Shown: positions 11,744-33,200 of the stretch, one piece after another
How the letters are laid out: every line of letters starts with the position of its first letter
Position numbering within the stretch: the first letter of the stretch is position 1
Made by a program: the position numbers and the translations under genes
Assembly: GCA_037893225.1 (NCBI GenBank)
Contig: JAZGUH010000452.1
Location: 806,001 to 870,000, forward strand
DNA from: Hippasteria phrygiana
Taxonomy: Eukaryota > Echinodermata > Asteroidea > Valvatida > Goniasteridae
Length of the DNA: 64,000 bases
Direction: 5' to 3'
The notes under the pieces: generated by a model
Databases searched by the model: none
What the model was told of the DNA's origin: nothing
Seen by the model: only the letters and a program-made list of their open reading frames with translations

Positions 11744-11850
11744 TGAACAAAGAAAACTGGCAGGAGCAGTATTAGAATCTGCGATCTCCGCAATGCCGTA
11801 CCAACGCTCTAACAACTGAGCTCCTGCCAGATTTCTTTGTTCACTTTTTA
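11744..11850 (-). repeat. tRNA-derived SINE, family A, fold-back copy next to MCM3
   Basis: The SINE body is present with a mutated box B. Both ends carry inverted copies of the same 3' tail: AGTGAACAAAGAAAACTGGC on the left and CCAGATTTCTTTGTTCACTT on the right. The unit could fold back on itself. It starts 12 bp after the MCM3 stop codon, so the MCM3 3' UTR must run through it. Confidence 0.7.
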
Positions 11851-11861
11851 AATCTTAAGAA

Positions 11862-20453
<8,592 letters not shown>

Positions 20454-21213
20454 TTGGATAAAGTTCTAAGGTAAAATCCCCACCAAATGCTATAAAATTG
20501 AGTCGAAATGATAATCTAGCGGGCTTCGCGATAAATCTTCAGTATGTTTTTCAGATCAAATTCGCGCGAAATCAGACACGTGAATTCCCAACTTAGCCTC
20601 CCATACAAGTCTTCTCTATCACCACACATATCTGTTATCGTTATGTCCGCATCCAGCTGGCTGTATAATGACACGAACAAAAGGCTAATTTCGCGGGGTA
20701 TTTAATTGTGAAGGCCTCCTTCTTTGCCTGGTATCCATTTCAATGATGCATCGGGTGCAATTGCTGAACACCAGTGTAATAAATTGTTTCATATGCTAAT
20801 CATAAACTCTGAACCAATCAAAGGTCGTTGTGAGTACGCGCGCGCTGTCAACGACCACCACCCACGACTGCAGTCTAGTACATACCATAGTGTATAAGTT
20901 TTTTATGTGATCAGTAATGTGTACTGCATGCATGCACCGGCTGGAATTTGCTTTTTCACCGCTTTACTTCCGGGTACGCCTGCGTTTTGTGTGTAACTAA
21001 TACCGCCGGTACCCGTTAGCACTGATGATTGCGCCATAATTATGTGTTTTAGGGCTAGTGCCGGAATTGTTTTCTGGTCTTATACTATAGTTTATTACAA
21101 ATAAAGTAGCTTGAAGTTAGTTAATGAAGTTTCCAAACTATGCCACGGTAGGCCTACCAACTACCACACCACCTGTATAAAGTTAAACATCAAGTGCAGT
21201 TTGTTAGGAAGAG
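20454..21213. promoter_or_regulatory. Bidirectional promoter interval with E2F-like sites
   Basis: The 760 bp between the MCM3 start codon and the start codon of the divergent receptor gene hold no exon on either strand. A palindromic E2F-like site, AATTCGCGCGAAAT, lies at 20559-20572 and a second, TTTCGCGG, at 20689-20696. E2F control of MCM genes is well established in animals, so these most likely serve MCM3, whose 5' end is closest. Whether the receptor gene shares the regulation is inference. No TATA box is evident near either gene. Confidence 0.55.
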
Positions 21214-24200
21214 ATGGCTTTTTCACGCAGTCCAGCGAGAGGGAGTCTCTGGTGTTTCGTGTACATGACAATGGTGTTGCTAAGTTCACCGATGGAGGTA
21301 CGTTCAAGGAACTTGCATGAATGAGGAAATAGAGGATATTGTACGGTGTCAGTGGCATAATATGTGAATTAAAGCTACTGACTACAGTTTCATACGAGTA
21401 GGCGTTACATAGGCCTACCTGTGCTTTGCTTCAAATTGCCTTTAGCTACTGCCATTTCTTATCAATAGAATTATGACTTTATGAAACTATCAAGTATCAT
21501 TCCTTTTAATGTGAAATCTAAATTTTAATATTTACTTGAGTTTTATTAAATTATTAATCATGAATGAGCAGTGATAATGTGACTGAAGCAGAATAGTAAC
21601 TTTATTAAATCTGAGCATCCCCAGCTTTGGACTGATTATTATCAAAATTCTAGACAAAAAATTTGACATATGATAAATATATTGATAAACTCAAATTGAT
21701 CAACTGTAGACCTTATGATTATCCAAGCGTTATATGTTTTTCAAGGGTAGAAGTAGCCTCACAAGTGTCAAGGAAGACTTGTACAATGTACATTAATCTA
21801 CTTGTCTTAGCTCGCCCTCCCAGCTAATGTGTGTCATTTTACCTCATGTTTTCCGAGATTTGAATACTGCTGCATGAGCGTGCATCGGAATCGAACATTT
21901 GCGCCCGAGCCGAGATTCTAAAGAGAAAGCGGTTGTGTGGCCAAGGATACAGCGCAGTGAATCTTCCTTGTCACTTGGGGCTAGGCTATAGAAGAAGACA
22001 AAATTATTTTTAAAAATCACATGCAAGTTAAACAGAAAAAAATCCCACTTAATCACTTTATTCCACAACCATATAAGTTATACAGGCATGCAACTTTTCC
22101 TCGGATCAGCTGATTTCCTCGTTTTTCACTTTACACTTTAGGGCCTTAGCTTGAAAATTCCAGCTCTAGGCTCATGACATGTAGAGCTGGAATTTTCAAG
22201 CTATTAGGGCCTATGCCATTGAAAATGGAAAAACACTGTTCAAAGTCTTCAAAAAAATTGAACTTTCTTCGTTTTTTTTTAATTCCAAGTTGCATGCCTG
22301 GTTATAAATTATGTCATGCTCCATTATTGCTGGCACCCTATTTTGCCGGCACCCTAGAAACATGTTTTGTAGTCTGGCTGGGACTGCACACAGCACCAAA
22401 TCAACACAAATGCCATTCACCGTTTTCCCTGTGTTCAGCATTCCAGCTAACGAGTTACATGAGCCCATCAGAAAGAACCCATATATATACTGAAGTTCTG
22501 TGGGACCAGTATATATGGTGCTGAAATTTTATATGCCCAACTTTTTTTATCCTTAATTTTGGTTTCTTAATTGCCTAGGTGGAAAATGAAGACGATAAAT
22601 GTGGACCCAAAATGTATTGGGAATGTCACCTTCCCACAGCTACACCTGATCCTACCACCACAGATGCACCTGATCCTACCACCACAGATGCACCTTCAGC
22701 AGTTCAGAACACTACCGGTACAACTACAAGAGATATGCAAACATCACCAAACTCTTCAACTACTGTACCAATGGAAACTACTGTATTTACATCTTTAACA
22801 ACAATGGCATGGAACTGCAGTTGCGAGCCCTGTATTGAAAATTGTGACAAATGCTTTAGTGGAGGTCACGCCTGCCTAAATTGTAGTAAGGGATATGAGG
22901 TCGAACCCACAGCTAAACGTATTTGTGAGCCGTGCAATGCGAGATGTTATACAGTCTGCAAAGATTATAAAGATTCAGAGTTATGTAACTGCATGGGGAA
23001 TCAAACTTTAGAATGCCAAACGTGCAACGGACACACCATGTATCATGGCAGTTGCATCAAGCCCTTTCCAATTGCTTTGGTGATCGGCGCCACTATTGGT
23101 GGAGTTATGCTCATCGTCCTGATCGTTATAGTGTGCTGCTGTGTCTACAAGATAAGAAAACCCCCAGCACCTGTTGTAAGTACCAAACAAAATTTGAAAA
23201 TAAGGCATAGCCCTTTCATACTTATTACATTTTTTTTACTAAGGGTGTGCCCAAACAGTTAAAAACTATAAAAGTAGTTTCCATTGGGCCCTGCATACAT
23301 TTTTAATTAAAATGAATATTTACACACATACAAAAAATAGATATTTACACACAAACGTGTACACACCGTCGTACTTCCCCAATATGTCCAAGGATAATGC
23401 TTTGTGTTTCCTATTGTTCCTTTAATATAACCAACCCCCATAGATCTACTAAGCACGTATCCTTACGTTCGAGGACCGATTTCAACAAAAGACTCTACGT
23501 TCGAGGACTGAAAGGTTTCTTTGTGTTTCTTTTCTTCTCTTGTCCTCGGAGATATATACAGTGCACGTACAGTCATACTTTCCCAATACCATTGTACTTC
23601 CGAGGATTGTTCCTTTAATATTTAACCCAACCTCATAGACTAAGCACGTATTTTTATGTCCGAGGACTGATTTCAACAAAAGACCGACTCCCGAGGACAA
23701 GAAAGATTCCTTTGAATTTTCTTTCTCCTCTTGTCATCGAATGTATAACCTGTACACACACATGTATAACACATACAAGAATATTTACACAAATAAATCT
23801 GGTTATTTTTAATGTTGTTGAAGGCCTGGTTTACTTTCCCACTTTTGGGGGCCAATTTCATAAAGCTGCTTAAGCAAAATATATTGCTTAAGCACAAAAA
23901 CCTTGCTTAGTAAAAACAGGTTAGCAGCCAAAACTCCATGTGATTTTTATGTTAAGCAAACAACAGCTAAATACCAGTCACAAGCAATATACATCACATG
24001 GAGTTTTCATAAGATGGAATTTGCGTCTGGGTGATGTAGATTCAATATTGGGTTTTGCCCTTCACCGACGTATTTTATAAACACTGCATACTCAGTGTTG
24101 TCCTGAGAGATTATTTGAAAAAATATTATTTGGAAATATATTATTTGGAGTTTTGGCTGGTACCCTGATTTTATTAACCCTAACCTAATTCCCTAACCTG

Positions 24201-27200
24201 CCAAAATCAAACACCCCATTGTGTTGAATTTTGTGTGATTGTGTACTGTAGAGCCTTGGCACCATCACTTTGCATGGGACTTGATGCCCTGATTTTGTCT
24301 AAGTACAAAGAATGTGCCATTGGTTTACTACACAGTGTAGGAGTTTGTGTGGTTAGGGAAGGATTCTAGTAAAAAGGCTTGGGCTGTTAGGGTTAGCAAG
24401 GTTTTTCCTGCTTAAAAGCAAAATTTTGTGCTTAAGCAGCTCTATGATATTGGCCCCTGGTTGAAATGTTACAAGTATAAGAGAGTAAAATCTTAGGGTT
24501 TGCCACAAACATGTTGGATTAAATTTTGTTTTAACAGCCCGGAATATCATGCAAGCAATAGTAAAAACAACATAAGCCAAATGTATGTACAGTAAGGAAA
24601 TCAAATGTTCATGATTCAATATTCATGATTCAACTGGTCTGTAGCATTCAACTATTTTGGGGAAAAAAAAGAAAAATAGTAGAAATGACTAAATGAGTGT
24701 AAAAGAAGAATTGCTGTCAAATTATTGTGAACTGAAGTGATTATTTTTTCTTCTCTTTCTAGAAAAGGGATTACAGGTCCAGTAAAGGCTCAGTGCAGGT
24801 AAAAATAAATTTGTGATTGTTTTGGGGCCAGTTTTAATCCATTTGTATTTTGCCTATCTATCTATGTGCTTGTCACTCTCACTGTCTATAGGTGAATGTA
24901 TGTGGATTGGGTTTCAAGTATCTCTACATGATTGAATTTTGTGATCATTTATCTACTTCTTTGTTATACCATCTGTCTATCTTTGTATCTGGTCTGATCT
25001 TTCAGTTAATTTCTTTTTGTTTGTCTGTCTGCCAAAGAACGTATTTGTTTACTGTTTCTGTGTGTCTCCTTCAGTCTAGAGCAAGTTCGGGTGCTGCTGA
25101 CCTAGTCCTTTTTGTCAATTTGCTATTTAAAAAACGCATGCGTGGTCTGTCCTTCACTCGAACGCATCTAGTCGATCGACTACGTCAAATCTAGTTAGTG
25201 TACAGCAACAACAAACTGCAAAGAATGTCGTCTGCTAGTGCTAGTTGTTAACGAAGCAAATGTTTGCATGTCATTTCTATTTTCTATTATTTATTTCTAT
25301 TATTTTCTCTACTTAACTTTGGTGCAATAAATATTTCATTATCTTATTGCACAGAGTTATTATAATTGGACAAAAACAACAAATTATCGTAAACGTTTGC
25401 AAAACTTGCCCAGTTTACCGATCCTCCATCTTGAAACCATGACGTAACTCGCGAGTGACTAGAGAAACCATGGTCCGGAGCTAGGTTGATCCAGTTGGAC
25501 TATAGCTAGTCAAACCGCGCAGCGTTCGGGTGACATCTAGATCGACTATGGTTAAGTCTAGTCATTCTCGTCGCCCAACCGAACTTGCTCCTAGCTGTTT
25601 TTCCCACATCTATCATAACTTCTGTTAGATTTGTTGGTTTTTGAGTGCTGATGAGATTTCTACCAACACACATTTGTCATCTTCCATTATTGAATTTTTC
25701 TCGTTTTCAAACACTCGTCTTGTTTTCTTTCTTGTTTTCTTTCTTGTTTTTGGATTCTGTTCCAATTTTGTTTGCATCTTTTATTTTCTGCTGTATGTCT
25801 GTGTAGTGAATGTAATGCTATTCGCGTAAGTAGAATGCTATAATATTATTCTATTCTCATTAAGTTTTGCCGTTTCTCCTTCTTTATGCTAATTTGCCAC
25901 CCTACTAATTCATGCTCCTTTTAGCTGGACCTTCGCCATCGGTTTTCAGGATTCAGTTCATCCGAGGATGAAGCTAACGTGGCCTTTGACAATCCTCAGG
26001 TAAATAAAGACACAAAACAATCCAATCAAACTCCCCACCCTCTAACATGTAGCTCTGTCCATCCTCAATGGTGTAATAGAGCTTCTCCAATCAGCATGCT
26101 GCATGATATTCTGTTTATTTTTTATTGCATGCAATCGGCATTAACCAGTTTCTTGAGTTTTCTAATTCGTGTAAGGAATTCATGTATTTTGGTTCTTTTA
26201 TCTATAGCCAGCTGATGATGATGTGTACGGTAATGTGGATAACCAAGGTAATATGCTGAGGTTGGATATGCCAAATGAACGCCAACCCAGCCTGCCAATG
26301 TCAGATGTCCCGACCAGACTTGCTCCATCAGAACCAGACTTCGGTGATGTGTATGAAAACACCGTCATGGGACAGCCTGCCGAGCCTGTACCAAAACGTG
26401 TCCCTGTGACTCCAGTCAAGCCAACAGCACAAGAGGAGGCGGAGCCAAGTGACTTTGGGGAGGTGTACACCAACACCGACTTTCCACAAACCGTGACTTC
26501 ACCGTCAAATAATCAGAAATTTTTTCAGAAGAATGTTCCTCCGGTTGGACTGAAAATGCCACCCCTTCCTCGGAAAGCATCACAAGATCTGTTGAGCCAG
26601 CCTCCTCTTAACCCTTCCTTACCCACAAGGCCTTGGGACAATCTAAATAAAGATAATAAGCGCAAGGACTTGCCGACACCCCCAGTCATTCCACAAGTCC
26701 CAAGGAAGCCATTTGAACGAGAAGAGTCAGTGGATATGCCGAAACATGCCCCACCTCCGCCACCAAAAGTGACTTCTTCAAAGCAAGAAGCAGTGCCCCT
26801 AACATTACCACGACGAGAGCCTCCTCCAACACCCACTAAGAAGTTTTCTAGTCTTCCAGGTATGTCTCAGCCTTCCATGACAAAGAACTTTACCGATGAG
26901 GATGACAGACTTCCAAAGACATCACCACCACCTCCGCCAGTTTCTTCCTCTGCTCCAAAAGGGATCGCTGTCTTCCCACCGAATGACGACAAACCTCCGG
27001 TTCCTGTCACCAAACCGCCCTCACTTAAGAAGAAGAAACCGCCAACGCCCAAAAAGACTATCGGTGAGTATCTTTACAATGTATGTCCTAGCTGGATGCC
27101 TTGTGTTGAGCTAAATGTTGTTTAATGAAGAACAAGAAGCACAGTACAGTACACAATGTACATGATTGATAGCCTAACATCATTACATGATCAGGAAAAG

Positions 27201-30200
27201 GAGGGTTTCACGTTCTTCTAGAATTGGAGTTGGAAGGTTTTATTGGTGAGTCAAGGAGAGCATATATCTGACGGCACATGATATCCCCCCCCCAACCCAC
27301 ATAGACTTCGATTTGAATTTAGTAAAATTCTCCTGTACTTTCCCTCTGAAAATCCGTAGCCAGCATTGTCTCTTCCTATATACCCCCCCCCCCCCCAAAT
27401 AATTATTGAGTACTAAAGCTTTGACTCAATAAGGATGATTTTAAAAGAGTACTGAATCATACCATATCGATTACGATTCCCTCATTAGTGGGAATTGTTC
27501 CGTGTGAGCTTCAAAAGGCTAAAACAATGGTGGTTGGACGTGTGCAAGATCCGTTACTGAAAGAGGAAGGAAATCACTGGAAAAGTACATGTACATGTGT
27601 ATGTGTGTCAGGGTCAGACATTACACTTGATCATTTCACATCACTACAAAAATATAACAGTAAATTTCATTGACTTTGGCTTTTGAGGCCAGATTGTACA
27701 CAGACTCACATGGATCCTTAAGACTTCTACCAACTGTCTGTTCAAATTTTCTATTTACTGGTAATTGAATTTTTTGATGGAATTTGTTGACTTCCTTCTT
27801 TTGGTTAATAATGAAGAAGCAGAATGGAACTGGAATTCTCCTTTAAATGTTGAGTCAGCTCCGGAAACAGGAAATATAAAATGCCTGAAACATGAAATTG
27901 GAGGCAGAAATTAAACAGGCTTGCTACATTCTCTTAAAGGGACACAATAACGACACTTTTGCTATTCTTTATAAAAAGATTAGAGGTTCTTATTTGTATC
28001 TTCTAATTTGTTTTCAAGGTTAAATATAATGGTTTCCATAAATATGCCTTAAAATTTGTGTAAAACAGACTTGGGGAGTCAATCACTTGAGTTAACCCTA
28101 ACGTCCTAGGCATTCATCACTTGGGGTACAGTACACTGTACTACAAAATACTACTCAATTCCCATAGGCCAGTGTAGTAAAAGTACTGCATACTACAGTA
28201 CTATTACTTGAGTTGTATTTTGTTATTATTATTATTATTATTATTAATTCTTTCTGGTAATGAAACCAAGGATTCCTCAAAAGCGCCCTAGGCACTGTAG
28301 CTCGAAAGCCTGAAGAAACCTTTAGAGAGAAGACAATAAGAAGAAGTTACAGTTTTAGAGGTGGGAGGAAAACCCCAGAAGAATATTCTGGGGAAAACCC
28401 ACGGAATCAGGTAGGGACTGAAAACCCAATTCACATGTGGACCAGGGCAGGAATCGAATCCGGGCCACAGCGGTGAAAGGCAGGGACAGTAACCACTGCG
28501 CCAACCTGATTCCCTAGTGTTATTCGGTGACGTTTGGGTTAATGGATCTGTGCTGCACATCTGCATGTCAACCATAGTGTGCATAATCACTTGATTTTCT
28601 TTGCCTGCGTGTTTCTGTAGTTGTTTCAAGTTAGTGTTCAAGTTTTGAGTGAAATAATAATATTAGCTTCAAGTACCTTCGGAGTTTTGTTTTACTGATT
28701 CACCTGTTTTTGAATCATGAACACCGACACTGAGGTAACAGGTGTTTTCAATTAAGATGAAGTATTCTCATATTTCCCTCGTCAACCTTGTATTTTTAAA
28801 ATTTCCCAAAATTTGCCCAAATGTGGCCATTCATCATAAAAACAGGACAGAATTTTTTTGGAGAATTTTGGAAGATATTTTACTACAAGTGCTCAAGATT
28901 TACAAAAATGATAAGAGTAACAATGTCGGCTTTCACAGTACATGTATTGAAATAATACAGGTTGTTTTTTTCACCAATGGTGAAAGTTACCCCGCCTGCG
29001 TCTGACAATTGGAATAATTTCTTTGGTAGGACCTAACTACAATGTATGAAGATTTATCATCTATTTAGATCTAGACCCAGGAAAACCTTAAAGGGTGGTA
29101 TAGGGCTGGCAACTTAAACTGTGAATAACCTCACCACCTCTGTCCCCTTTACCTAGAGTGACGTTTAGCCTTGTATTGGGTGACTTCAATAAAAAATAAT
29201 AATTAATGGAAATCCACTACATGGTATCATGCCTAATGTTTAAAGTTCAAGTGCACAATGCACATCTTGTAAAATGGAATAAAATAAAAACTTGTTTCTG
29301 GGTCATGTACTATCTCTTTTGGTCCACTCTATCAAGAGATATTTTTACAACCAAAGGAGATACATTAATTCTACACGTACTTTGCCTGGCATTTGTGTAA
29401 ATATGACACCACTCATTAAGTTTCATATTAACTTATGGGTCTGGAATGTTGTAACAATTGTAACAAGTGGCATGGGTGGCTTGTGCGTAAAGCGCTCGCC
29501 TCTCACCAATGTGGCCCGGGTTCGATTCCCGGCTTGGACCATATGTGAGTAGAGTTGTGCGTTGGTTCTCTCCTGTGTCAAAAGGGTTTTTCTCCGGGTC
29601 CTCCGGCTTTCCTCCCTCCGGAAAAAATCAAACACTTTTGATCTCTGGCTGTGCTCCGTGGTCATATGTGGGTCGATGTAGGCCGGCTGCCAGAGGCGCC
29701 TTTACGTGCCAGCGACTCGACCACGTTGTAGCCGCGTCCTTCGCAATTCAGCATCCCAGCTGCGAGTAAGGATGATTAGCCTCCCAAATTATAATTATTA
29801 TTATTATTATTTTCAGTTTTAATAGGATTGCGACAGTTATAGTATCAGTTTTAAGTCAGTTTAAGTCAGCAATGTGAACCTACTACTTGTAGGTTTCCTG
29901 TTCTGGACAGGATTCTGGACAGGATTTTGTTTCTGAGGTGTTAGTTTCAAGTTTAATGTCAGACAGTCACTAGGTGATGGTCAAAATAAGTTAGTTTGAA
30001 GATGGTGTGAAGATTGTCAGAAGATTGTAAGAATACATTGAGAAAATTGTCTTAAGATCATGGTTTGAAGATGGTTTGAAGGCAGCTAGTCAGATGTATT
30101 TTGAAGATTATTAGAATATGGTCTGAAGATGGTCTGGAGACTGCTTGAAGATGCTGAAGATTGTCTTTTTCATTTTGATGGTTAAAATGGTTAGAAATGG

Positions 30201-33200
30201 TTTGAAGATAGTTTGAAGATGATTTGAAGGCAGTCAGAACATGTACACGTATGTAGTTTGAAGAGCAATTTCAAACATTTAATTTTTGGGATTGGCTTTC
30301 TTTAACGGGTACCCAGATACCCATGTTTTTTTTCTCAATCGGGTACCCCATTCCCGCACTACCTGTAAATGCACCCGTAATACACTATACATGTAGCTTC
30401 ATGTATACTTTGTTGTACACATGACCAAGTTCATGCATGACTTCTTGCCAAATAATGCTCAAAATACAAGACTTGAATACTTCAGCTTGAACCTAGACAA
30501 GGTGCCAGCCTGTATTGTGAATGTGTATTGTCTAGGAAACCTTGAACAAAGGTCACGTAGCAGTAGGAAGTACATGGAATAAGTTGGGCAAAATAGTTTG
30601 GGAAATTCCCTTTGGATACCAGAAGCGCATACATGTACAGTCGAACCCTGATAATAAGAGCACTGTAATACAACATACTGCTTCTAACAAGGAAAAAAAC
30701 AGGTCCCGAGTCTTTGTTTTTCTTTGTTTTCCATTACTGATAATACAAGGTACCTGTTATAACAAGGTAAATTGTAAAGTCCCAAGGACCTTGTTATAGA
30801 GGTGTTCGACTGTACATGTGCCTCATTTGGCAAGACAGTCTTAGGCAAAAAAAGCCATTGTATTAAACCAGTAGAGACTAATAGAAGTGATGTCATAGAT
30901 TTTTTTGTTTTTGTTCTGTTTTTTTGTTTTTGTTTTGTAATACATGTACGTTGCTTGGATTTTATTAAAATGCAGAGATGTGAATGGATAGGATATAAGT
31001 CGTAAAATGTAATGTTTTCTAATAAAATTTGTCTCATGTTGCATTACGCTTGGCTGCACAAGCTCGTTTTGGCATTGAACACCCCCATTAATAACAGGCT
31101 GGCCAGAATGGGTTAACATACTGACGTTCGGACTGTTTGCCATACATGTACATCTATATACGCTGCAACCTACCTGTATGCAGCCAAATGATGATACAGA
31201 CAAACTTGAAGGGCGCCCCTCTCTGAATTTTTAAATTTTCCAATGGTCCAACTTTTCGAATGCTGGCATCCCTGAAATGATTTTCATTAACCCTCTCTAG
31301 ATCTCATGGTGCCAAAATGGAGCCAACTACCCTACCTATCAAAACCTATCGAGTTTCAGGTTGAAACACACAGGCTGTTGAAGAGGAAGGGCTTAGGTTT
31401 TTGATAGGTTATGATACATGTAGTTATAACAGTAGGAGGGTTAATGATTTTCAGACAAACCACATTTTCAAGGGATATCGATTCGATGGTCCTGTGCATT
31501 ATAGTCTTCTACTTTCTAACAATCTTTCCCGGCAACTATAGCAATTTTACGACAGATTCTTTTTATAGCCTAATTGACCTATCGCGGTCGAATCGCATCA
31601 ACGCAGCTTGTGAATTATTGTCCAATCACATCCATTATAATTTCACGTGGAACGCGCAAAATCTGTGACAAAGAAAAATTACCACACAAAATTCCAACAG
31701 GGTTGTCTAAGGGGCGTAGTTAACTCGTAAACGGCGATCGGTCAATTGGGGGCCTAGGTAATCTGGCCCTTATGCATAGCAGTTGAAAATCTGTATATTG
31801 CCTCATCACCTTCACCTTCACCCTTACCCTTACCTCTTTATTGGTAATGGGTTCCTTGAAACCTAAATATTAGATTCTTTTTAGATTTGAGCATCACAGT
31901 GTTTTCTTGATTTAATTGGAGATAGTGGGTTGTCAGCTGGGCTTACTTGGACCCCCACCGCTGGTGACCTTAGTTCGATTGGACTGGGTGTAATTGTTTT
32001 CCGGAATTTTTCCCGAGGCACGGTTTCCACAACAAAGTGGACTGAATTTTTACCGGTATTTTATTGCAGTGTATTATTTTACGAAATTGAGAATTTGTTT
32101 AACAAGTACCATACTTTCCCATACAGTTAGGGCTCGTGGTTTTCAATTACAAAATTAAAGTAACCAATTTTGTAAACACAAACGTGGCTGAAAATCAGTA
32201 CAAGGGAGCCTGATAATATGCCAGAGACTTCTCAAACTTTTTCATTTGTGTTTCAGCCGAACTTGATATCCTCATTTATTTATTTTTTATTTTTGTTTTA
32301 TTTCTTAGGATTGACATTTCAAAAGACAAGAAATACAGATAAATATAACAACAGATGACAATAGATGAAAAACAACAAACATGAAGTAAACAAAAACAGA
32401 TGCCACCTGATAAGAGATCACTAAAAGAAGCAAAGTTACTGTCTGATAGTGTTTGATTGTCTTGTTTTAATTGCAGTTCGTCACATTGATGATGATATAC
32501 ATGGTGCTGTTGAGATCGGAGTTCGCTCAATCCAGAACAAACCGGTTCCCATCAAACCAGTGAGTCCAGATTTCGGTGACACATATGAGGTTACAATGGA
32601 ACAGCAGCCTCAACATGACTACGGCATGAGCTATGAAGTTACCGAGATTAGTCCCCAGAGTTCGCCCAAGCATGATTTTGGTTTGTCTTATGAATACGTT
32701 GGAGAACCAGGTACTGTAGATCAAGATGAAGATGAAGATTATGGTGGGTCTTATGAGTCAGTTGAGATTCCCCGTGCTCAGGATTACGGCGGGACCTATG
32801 AGGTAGTTGATCTTGAGCAACCATCAAAACTCAAAGTGGATATGAGTCGGCGAGGACCCTTACCCCTTCCCAAGAAGGGCCCTGCCCCGTCCACAAAAAG
32901 TAAACCATCACGAGGTGATGTGTATGAAGATCCTGATAAACCAGTGATGCATAATCGACCTTGGGGTCCCCCGCCTCCACAAGACAAATCTGGTGACGAG
33001 GAGCAGGACTTTGGGGGGGATCACTCCAATGCCTCTGTGGCAGGACCTGGGGTTGAAAATCCCAAACCTGCAATGCGTCCCCACCCAACGCTTCCCAAGA
33101 AACTCTCTAATCTGACGAAACAGGAGGATTTCTACGAACAAGCTCTCGGCATGGACGCTAGTGATGCCAAGGCAAGACTAGAGCAGTTTCAGAAAGAAGA

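Noticed and set aside
21111..21320. 69-codon frame reading FRVHDNGVAKFTDG
   Set aside because: The other frame of the same stretch gives an ATG, a signal peptide and a phase that joins the receptor's second exon, which is a much better explanation.
21880..21965. Possible tRNA-like sequence with GTTCGATTCC on the minus strand
   Set aside because: Only a box B-like word; no box A and no stems.
23847..24457. CRISPR-like repeat spacing suggested by recurring TGCTTAAGCA words
   Set aside because: Only sub-terminal repeats of a MITE; the DNA is eukaryotic and there are no regular spacers.
29466..29540. Second apparent tRNA-like sequence
   Set aside because: Followed by a conserved SINE body and present as an inverted copy at 37220-37531. 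No cloverleaf could be drawn.
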